From: Dastarcus helophoroides
Taxonomy: Eukaryota > Arthropoda > Insecta > Coleoptera > Bothrideridae
Reading direction: 5' to 3'
DNA length: 64,000 nt
NCBI GenBank assembly: GCA_028583605.1
Contig: CM053332.1
Location: forward strand, 18,455,555 to 18,519,554
The translations under genes were made by a program, and so were the position numbers. The stretch's first letter is position 1. Every line of letters starts with the position of its first letter. Below the pieces are notes generated by a model that searched no databases, was not told where the DNA came from, and saw nothing but the letters and a program-made list of their open reading frames with translations. Positions 56,974 to 64,000 of the stretch are shown here, piece by piece.

Positions 56974-58948
56974 ATATTAACAATCTACCATTTAACATAT
57001 ATCGAATGCAGCCGTTACTGATTAGATTTATAGAATTGGTCTGAAAAAATTGAAAATCAAAACACTAACTTAAAATCTGATTTTTGCTCAATTTTGTTTA
57101 AACACTAAAAAATGAACATGTAGAGTAATGTAACTTCCCTGGTGAGTGTTCTGACGTATGAAAAGCTACATAGGAGCCTTACGAAGCTAAATTTAAATTA
57201 GGGTGCCCTTTAAAAGGGCTTGGTTGAATGTGCTTCAAGGTTGAATTTGCCCCCCTTTCTCCTAATTGTGTTTAAACTACCTACATTCATCATGAAACCG
57301 TACTTTTTTTCCATCATCCCCAGTTTTCTTGTGATACTGTAAAATTTATTATTGGAAATTTAGTATCTCTCTGGAGATGATAGCTTGGCTGTCGAAATGC
57401 GTTAGAGCAACCTTTGTTGTATTTTTTTAATCTTTCTTGGTTTCAGGAGACAAAATGTTTATTTTAACTGTTCGTTTCATATATTATTTACATTTTAAAA
57501 AATGTTACCCAAAATAAAACATAATAACATGATCATATTTATTCTTCATTTGAAGTTTTTTTATCATTAAAATTTAAATATTTTTTATATGAATGGGACA
57601 CCAGGGATTAAAAAAATCATAATTAAAAAAAAAGTGTGTTCTACAGGTAGACCTTTAATTTGTAAATAGAAAACTATAAAGCATTAACACTTGTAATGCT
57701 TTCTGGTATATTTCTACCGCCATTTCATATCAAATTAGATTTATCAAAAATTTTCTGAAAGGGAAGGGTGCCAATAAATATGTGTTTTTATATGTCAAAG
57801 AGATATTCCCCAGAATGGGTGAAGTAGTAGTGGTAATAGAACCCTAAATTAAGAAAATTAATAAAAGCTTCGTTGGTTTCAAAAAAATTAAATGTTCGGA
57901 AAAAATCAGCAATGAAGATGCTTCAAAAATTTAATTGGAGATTTTTTTGGTTTACCATAAGAGTGACATCTAAAGATATTTAGTTAAAACACTTTTATTA
58001 AAGTATAAAACTTTGTTTTGCAATATGGGGATCAAGATTCATTTTTTGGACACATATCTTAAATTTATTCCTACGAATTAAGGGGTTCTGGGGGGCTCTA
58101 AGTGATAAGAACTGATAAAAGATTTATTGGGGCATTCCAATGATAGAAGAACTTTATCAGAGTAGATTAAACTCAAGGGTGTTGACTGACTACTACTGCT
58201 TGATCAAGAGGGACCAAATAAAAGCTAAATAATCTAGAAAAACAAAGATTGTAAGTTCTTAATGTACATTTTTTATGTTATATTTCTAGAGATCCATCAT
58301 TTTTCAAACATTTAACAAACAAATGTCGTGGGTGATAAAAATTTCAAAACTCCCTATTTTAAATGACAACTAACAGTATTAAAAAATAGAAAAGAAGTTC
58401 ATGTGACATGACAAAACTTCAATTTTGTTGACCATTGTTATTAATTAAGAAAAATTCCATCTAGATGCAATACAAATTCTACCTAATTGGGCCTAATTAA
58501 ATGGAATTATGGAATGTTATTTTTACATTATTTCCGATAAAAGTTGGAGTTAAATGTTAGAGGAACGTGCACGGGTCCCATGTAAATTTAATCCTCTATC
58601 TGGAATGGCAAAATGAAATTTTAATCAGAAATAGTGTTGAACGAGCCAGAGATTTAAGCAGTTACAGTAATAATTGAAATTCCCTTTGTACAAATCGCAA
58701 AGGTGAAAAACGAAGAAAATTATTACCTACTGAAGGAAAATTGCATCGCAACCGTTTTAATCTAACACGGAACTTACCTAAGCTACGAAATATAAATCTT
58801 TATCGATTTTATTGAAGCAAATATTTTACTCCTTTCGCTGGCGGTATTAAAATCCAACAAAGGATAATAAAATACATTTTCTGTGTTGCTCATTATAGAG
58901 ACCATACGAAGTTTTGTCCAGTTTCTGGCGGTCAAATTTCAAGACTAA
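56974..58948. other. Unassigned sequence with a Family A fragment
   Basis: Unique-looking, AT-rich. The only recognised insert is Family A right half A12 at 57360-57470 (AGTATCTCTCTGGAGATGAT to TTTCAGGAGACAAAATG). No gene seen. Confidence 0.45.
57360..57470. mobile_element. Family A element, right half (A12)
   Basis: Loop motif TATCTCTCTGGAGATGATAG, arm GTTAGAGCAACCTTTGTTG and GGTTTCAGGAGACAAAATG. Outer end missing. Confidence 0.75.
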
Positions 58949-59267
58949 AGGTGCGTTTAGATTAGTACATTTCTCTCTGACATAAGTTGAAATACATGTC
59001 TTATCCCCTGAAACCAAGAAAGATTAAAAAACACAACAAAAGTTGCTCTTACGCCTTGCGATATTTTGAAGATAACCAAGGACCAGTCCGTTCCACCAAA
59101 ATTCTGACATAAGTGTCGACTATGCTAAGAGAAGCTATCCAAGACTTATCTACACAGCTGGGGGGGGGGATAGCTTCACTCAGGATAGTTGAACTTATTT
59201 CAGAGAGAAAATATATTTTATGTCAAAGAAAAATGAACGGTATAAAGTGGCTAATCTAAACGCACGC
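58949..59267. mobile_element. Small element with GTGCGTTTAGATTAG ends (PIF/Harbinger-like)
   Basis: The left end AGGTGCGTTTAGATTAG and right end CTAATCTAAACGCACGC are inverted repeats, flanked by TAA on both sides (58946-58948 and 59268-59270). A 3-bp TWA duplication with GxGTGCGTTTAG-type ends is typical of PIF/Harbinger miniature elements. It contains Family A copy A13 and a G10 run near 59160. No coding capacity. Confidence 0.65.
58988..59102. mobile_element. Family A element A13, with clean 12-bp duplication
   Basis: TGAAATACATGTCTTATCCC through AACAAAAGTTGCTCTTACGC to AAGGACCAGTCCGTTCCACC and AAAAT. Direct repeats TCTGACATAAGT lie at 58976-58987 and 59103-59114. Nested in the Harbinger-like element, so it is the younger of the two. 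Confidence 0.9.
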
Positions 59268-60234
59268 TAAGCAAGAATTTTTTAGAAGTCAGGGAAGTCG
59301 CTTAGCTGCAGCGCTAAAGTCATAGTTTTTTGGTTAAACGTGTCTATCTGGAATTCAGTTGAAGTTGTTCATCTGGAAACATTCTTAACTCCAGAGGGCA
59401 ACACTTTGAAGTGTACTTCATGAAAGTTGTATTTATCAAGTTACGTTCAGTTCGGATTCATTTTCCTTTGGGAACCACCTAAACAATTTTCCGCAACTCC
59501 AAACTTGGCGAGATGTGTCTCTCCAATTAAATAAGCCACTCCAATAATGCTCCAGATTCACTCGAATTTCCATATTCCGATATTGTGGTGTGTCGGTTGG
59601 AGGGGAAATATAATTTTCGACGAGAACATAATTTACATATGAAACCTATTTATTTTAATAGCCATAAATTGTTACATGGCCGAAACACACATTAAGCTTA
59701 CATTTCCAGAAATTGAGTAATTTGCGCCGAATTGAATTTCGCTAGATGCCGAAATAATAGCGCAATGTCGTAGGTGTGTAAGGACAATTTAACTGAAAAG
59801 GTCAATGCTTCATAATTAACCGTTACATTTAAGGAAACAACTTTAGTTCAAATTTAATTTTGCACAAAGCGAGACCAAACCATGTGTCTTTTATACACCA
59901 ATTAGCTTGGTACCTTAACTTCGTTTACTCACGTTTTTTTTCTCTTCTTTCGCAAGAAGAGAAAAGAATCTTGCGTCACATATTTTTAACAACCGTTCTT
60001 CAGAGATAGAGGAGTAAAAGAATGGAGGCGTGACAAAATATTTGTTAAACAACTATCTATACTTTGAGCTTTTTCTCTGTTCAAAACATTCAAAACTTAC
60101 GTAGAAATGTTGTTTTAATTTAAAAAAATCAGCCAAGAGAGATTCGTGCTCGCATAATTAGTGTTTCATATTAATTACTGCAGTGAACAGTCAATAAACC
60201 AAATTAAATCATTTTTACTTATTTTATTTTTTTT
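59268..60234. other. Unassigned unique sequence
   Basis: No gene or repeat recognised, except a perfect 12-bp stem with a 4-base loop at 59938-59965 (TTTTCTCTTCTT, TCGC, AAGAAGAGAAAA). The stretch near 60157-60220 matches the start of repeat F (11868). Confidence 0.45.
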
Positions 60235-60246
60235 TTCGTTTTGTTT

Positions 60247-60343
60247 GAAATACAAATTTTGTCCCCTGAGAAAAAAAAATTTCTTGGTTTCAAAGGACAA
60301 GATTTGTTTTTCAATTTTTGAAGGCCAGTCCCTTCCACCAAAA
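60247..60343. mobile_element. Family A element A14, with 12-bp duplication
   Basis: GAAATACAAATTTTGTCCCC, a very short centre, then TTCTTGGTTTCAAAGGACAA and CCCTTCCACCAAAA. Direct repeats TTCGTTTTGTTT lie at 60235-60246 and 60344-60355. Confidence 0.9.
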
Positions 60344-60404
60344 TTCGTTTTGTTTAAAAATAAACTAATTTATTTATGTCTGCTGTAGCAAAATGACATT
60401 TTTA

Positions 60405-60720
60405 TTTATAGAGGGTGTCCGCGATTTAAGTGCCTTAAATAAACCAGGTAATAGAAAAAAAATTTAAGCAAAAAGTTTCCTATGACCATGCATCCTGAAA
60501 TTCTTAATAAAAAAAATACAAAGATGTTAAAATTTGAACCAAACAGAATTTTTCATTTCTTCAGTTTGAAGTTTGCTGAAATATTTCAACCAAATTTTGC
60601 ACACACCGTGTTTGGATAAAGAATAACAGAATAAAATAAAATTAAGTTTCTATATCAACCGTGTGGGGGAATTACTGGTAATATGTGATATTATTGTAGG
60701 AAAAAGGCGGTACACACTCA
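60405..60720. repeat. Repeat beginning AGGGTGTCC
   Basis: TATAGAGGGTGTCCGCGATT opens a roughly 300-bp stretch with AAATTTTGCACACACCGTG. Similar opening (CAGGGTGGACCATAAG) and content (GAAATTTGGCACAAAAGTG) occur at 63467, so these look like two members of one dispersed repeat. Confidence 0.4.
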
Positions 60721-60819
60721 AGGAAATAAAACAAAATACTATTTTTGAGTAAAACATTTAATTTTAAATAAAAGTAACTTGATCCTGTTAATTTTTATTG
60801 TTTCTGATAATTTTTGTAT

Positions 60820-61077
60820 TTATTACAAAATTCTATTTTGGAGATTTTAACTTTTTGAAAATTTCCTTTTCAAAGTTTCTAATTTTTTTTTAATATTTTG
60901 ATTATATATTGAATTTTTGGGTTTTTTTCATAAACCATTGACTTTTTTTTTACATTTTCGATCGTATTTTTGAAAATTAGACCTTATTTCAAAATTCCCC
61001 TCTTGTTATTGAGAATGTAGACATTTTGTAAAATTACTCGAATTTCAATTTTTTGAAACATTGTAACTCGTTTTATT
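60820..61077. repeat. AT-rich degenerate sequence
   Basis: TTTTGAAAATTTCC-type low complexity; no gene. Confidence 0.5.
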
Positions 61078-61190
61078 TAGTTTCTCTCTGAAGATGACAG
61101 CTTGGCTGTCGAAACGCGTTAGAGCAATCTTTGTTGTGTTTTTTAATTTTTCTTGGTTTCAGGGAACAAGTTCTGTATTTAAATTTTTGA
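61078..61190. mobile_element. Family A element, right half (A15)
   Basis: AGTTTCTCTCTGAAGATGAC, GTCGAAACGCGTTAGAGCAA, TCTTTGTTGTG and TTTCAGGGAACAAGTTCTG. Outer arm truncated. Confidence 0.75.
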
Positions 61191-61194
61191 ATAT

Positions 61195-61645
61195 TTGATT
61201 TTTTTTAATTTTTTACCTTTTTAATTTAAATATTTTTTAATTTGACTACTTTTTAATTCGACTATTTTTTAATTCAACAAATTTGTAATTTACTATGATT
61301 TAAATTCACTTATTTTTAATTTGACTATTTTTTACCTTGATTACTTTTTATTTCGACTATCTTTTAATTCGACTGTTTTTTAAATTGATTATTTTTTTAT
61401 TTGACTATTTTTTAATTTGACTATTTTTAATTCGACTCTTTTTTAACTTGACTATTTTTTAATTTAACTATTTTTTAATTGAACTATTTTTTAATTTGAC
61501 TATTTTTTAATTCGACTCTTTTTTAACTTGACTATTTTTTAATTTAACTATTTTTTAATTGAACTATTTTTTAATTTGACTATCTTTTAATTCAAATAAT
61601 TTTTAATTTGACTATTTTTTAACTTGATTATTTTTTAAGTTGACT
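61195..61645. repeat. Short-unit tandem array, about 15-16 bp
   Basis: About 25 copies of TTTGACTATTTTTTAA with variants (TTCGACT, TTAACT, TTGAACT). It is a compact minisatellite with a block duplicated at about 61410-61580. Confidence 0.85.
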
Positions 61646-62011
61646 AATTTCCAGGACTTTTTCACTGAAGTATTGTCGTTCAAAGCAAAAAAGTCATTTT
61701 TGACCTTGGCAATCAATAGTTGGGGAAATAATGATCGTACAGAAAACAAAAAGGTTTAAACAGCTAGAAGGCATTTCCTACATGTCATTGGTCATTGGCA
61801 CTTTCATTAGGAAAATCCAAAAAATTTAAATTCTGTCACAATACAAATATGTAAAAATATGAAGAGTCAACTTTATCCAAAAGTGTTATTCCATTTTATT
61901 TTAACTTGTGTTGTCGCATTTTACCTTTCTTTGTGTTAGTGATTGTTTAAAGACCAGCATGCATTATACTCAAACAGCTCTTACGTTAAATATAAGAGAA
62001 AACTTTTCTTC
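61646..62011. other. Unassigned sequence
   Basis: Less repetitive, no gene or element end recognised. Confidence 0.4.
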
Positions 62012-62162
62012 TTCATGGTAGACCCTTATTGACCGAAAATATTATGTTTTTTTCAATTTATTTAACATTTCTTCGTTTTGTTTAGAAAATTGTCAACAAA
62101 CCATAAAAAATTTAAATATTTCCAAACTGGGCCGAAGAAATGTTAAATAAATTGAAAAAAAC
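62012..62162. mobile_element. Family C hairpin element, copy C4 (inverted)
   Basis: TTCATGGTAGACCCTTATTG to ATTGAAAAAAACA, the reverse orientation of C2 and C3, with the inner TATTTAACATTTCTTCG mirrored by CGAAGAAATGTTAAATA. Direct repeats AGAAAACTTTTCTTC (61997-62011) and AGAAAACCTTTCTTC (62163-62177) differ at one base. Confidence 0.85.
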
Positions 62163-62177
62163 AGAAAACCTTTCTTC

Positions 62178-63466
62178 AAAATTAAACAATTTTGTTTAGT
62201 GGCAAACTCTTTTTTTTTAAACAAGATCACAGATTACCCGTTTTCAGCATAAACTCGTCGTAATTAAACTTTTTCTAAAACGACTTTGTCCGTTCTAAAT
62301 GTAGACCTTTTTGTACATTTCGAATTAAAATTCCAAATTTAAAAAATTCAAGATTAGGTTTAGAATTTCGATATATGTCATTCTTCATGAATATTTTTGC
62401 AAAATTTTCAGATTTTTAGAAAGAGTCGAAGTTCTTTGTGGGTTTAAAGTAAAAAGGAAAATCATAAAATAAATTTTGGGAATGAAAAAGTAATTGGCCT
62501 ACTACGCATTTAAAAGAATATCTAACTCAAACTAAAAATTTTCAAAAAAGGTCAAATTTTTGAGATTAGCGTAAAACTCAAAAAAAAAAAACGATAAATA
62601 ACTGCATAGCAAAATTTTGTTTCGAAATTCCGAAGAATTCAATGCATTTCAACATTACAACATCAGATGGCAACGTTAATTCTAGAAAACATTGAAATTT
62701 TAAGATTTCCCAAAATAATAAACGTAGGAATTGAAGTTGTAGCTAGTTAGAAAAAGAGTTGGATGCCAAGAGGAAAATTAAACTTAAAATAACCTCTAAG
62801 TTTTCAGAATTTAGAAAGAATTTCCAAATTCTTAATGTTTGGGTGTAAACTTTAAATTTGAGATAAAAGCTAAAATTACGAATTGAAATTGAAATTTGAA
62901 AAAAAGGCGATTTTTCTTCAGCTGACTTCAAACTATGTCTTTAAGTAGAGCACATTTTAGATGCCTTTTTCACACATAAGTGAAGGTTACAGAAGACGGT
63001 TCAGGGATAAATGTTAGAAAAGGAATATTTTATTAGTAGTTTAACCATCTTATCCATACATTTGTTTTTATTTTAAAATTAAATTAGGATAAATAGGCAA
63101 CATAGTTTAATTGTCCTGCGTCGCAATAGCAGACAAAAGTTAATGGAGATTGGGTGGGTCATAAGAGTTATTGTTGTTAAATTACTTTTCTTGGAAATGT
63201 ATCTCAGATGCTTTTTATTGTTATTATGATGATTTCAACTTTTTTTATTGAGTATAAATATTTCTCTTCAAATTTTTCAGAAATGTAAATGTATGGGGAA
63301 AAACGCAGAGAAAAGGATAAATAGGCAACTTTCTAAAAATAGGTCCAAATCATGTATAAAAAGGGAAAAGAAGGCAAAATAAAAATTGAGGCAATATCCA
63401 GACGAAAAAAGCCGAAAAAGGTGAAAAGGTAGGATCATAGGATTTTACCTAAAATTCGGTCTTTAT
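62178..63466. other. AT-rich, unassigned
   Basis: AAATTT-rich sequence to about 62900, then unique-looking sequence. No gene supported. Confidence 0.45.
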
Positions 63467-64000
63467 ACAGGGTGGACCATAAGTAATGGTACACAGAGCA
63501 ATGGTGGATTTTTCGAATAAAAATAATGTGATTTAGCTACATTTACCTTACACCAAAAGTTGATATTAACAGAGATACAAAGTGTCAAAATTGAAAATAA
63601 AATTTTCATTTTTTCCTTTAACCATGGAATGAATTGTAATATAGGCACGAAATTTGGCACAAAAGTGTTTCTTAAGTCAACAAACTCTAGTTTGCTAACA
63701 TATTACCAATAGCTGATAGGGGACGCTACCTTCGCTATCCTGCATAAATCTAAATCATCATAGCTTTTGTGTGCACCCACTTATATTGATTCTAAATGGG
63801 TTATTTTATTTCTGCATCTTTTTTACGTAAAAAAAGGTAACTTTCTGAAAGTTGCTATTTTGCATAATTCTGAATCATCATAAGTTTTTTGTGCACCAAT
63901 GTAGGTTAATTTTTAATGAATTATTTTATTTCTTCATATTTATTACGTAAGAAAGTGTACCTTCTAAAAGTTGATGCGAGCAATCGTTTCCAAGATATTT
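63467..64000. repeat. CAGGGTGGACC repeat with 120-bp tandem, window edge
   Basis: Opens TATACAGGGTGGACCATAAG, an end motif seen in many insect repeats. GCATAAATCTAAATCATCAT (63742) and GCATAATTCTGAATCATCAT (63862) start two tandem units of about 120 bp, each with TGTGCACC and TTATTTTATTTC. The element continues beyond the window. Confidence 0.55.

Noticed and set aside
59938..59965. 12-bp perfect stem-loop as a small RNA gene
   Set aside because: Too short for a microRNA precursor and not in a transcribed context that can be shown.
1..64000. rRNA, tRNA, bacterial operons, riboswitches, integrons
   Set aside because: No matching conserved sequence or structure was found by eye; the window is eukaryotic nuclear sequence.

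Overview
This is an AT-rich, intron-bearing nuclear window, most likely from an insect. The evidence is a spliced small gene with a 56-bp intron and decayed jockey-, CR1/L2-, RTE-like, BEL/Pao, LTR and mariner-type elements. It has no rRNA, tRNA, bacterial operon or CRISPR array. Most long open frames are low-complexity or repeat artefacts. I recognise one host protein gene, a BRI3-like membrane protein on the minus strand at 39573-39832. A 126-residue open frame of unknown family (40689-41069, plus) lies head-to-head with it. Everything else supported is repeat, transposon remnant or unassigned sequence.

Layout: 1-6.2 kb is mostly unassigned, with a BEL/Pao pol scrap, a long-TIR element flanked by TA (3906-5156) and hairpin elements. 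6.2-11.8 kb is an AT-rich repeat field carrying a 598-bp and a 337-bp three-copy tandem; its T-rich half flips to an A-rich half near 9.4 kb. 15.1-23.7 kb is a graveyard of non-LTR retrotransposons on both strands, including a solo LTR nested in a CR1/L2-like element. 24.5-30.6 kb holds a GC-tipped element, hairpin elements and a second solo LTR. 31.0-33.5 kb is a satellite with a roughly 20-bp unit (core TCGAAATTTCGA); 33.6-36.1 kb is its T-rich counterpart. 36-38.7 kb holds LINE tails and hairpin elements. 39.5-41.1 kb is the small genic island. 41.35-48.26 kb is a rearranged jockey-like element with internal tandem duplications. 50.4-53.6 kb is a long-inverted-repeat element whose terminus has been amplified into a 193-bp satellite. 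53.6-64 kb is AT-rich sequence with a third solo LTR and further short elements.

Main discovery: three families of short, hairpin-rich, non-coding elements (called A, B and C here) that share no obvious sequence. They have 15, 4 and 5 copies or fragments, and copies whose ends can be read are flanked by direct repeats of about 12 bp (range 9-15 by eye). Each family also has an element-free paralogous site inside the window that supports the boundaries. The shared target-duplication length and fold-back architecture do not match a superfamily I can name with confidence. All alignments, repeat lengths and domain calls were made by eye.
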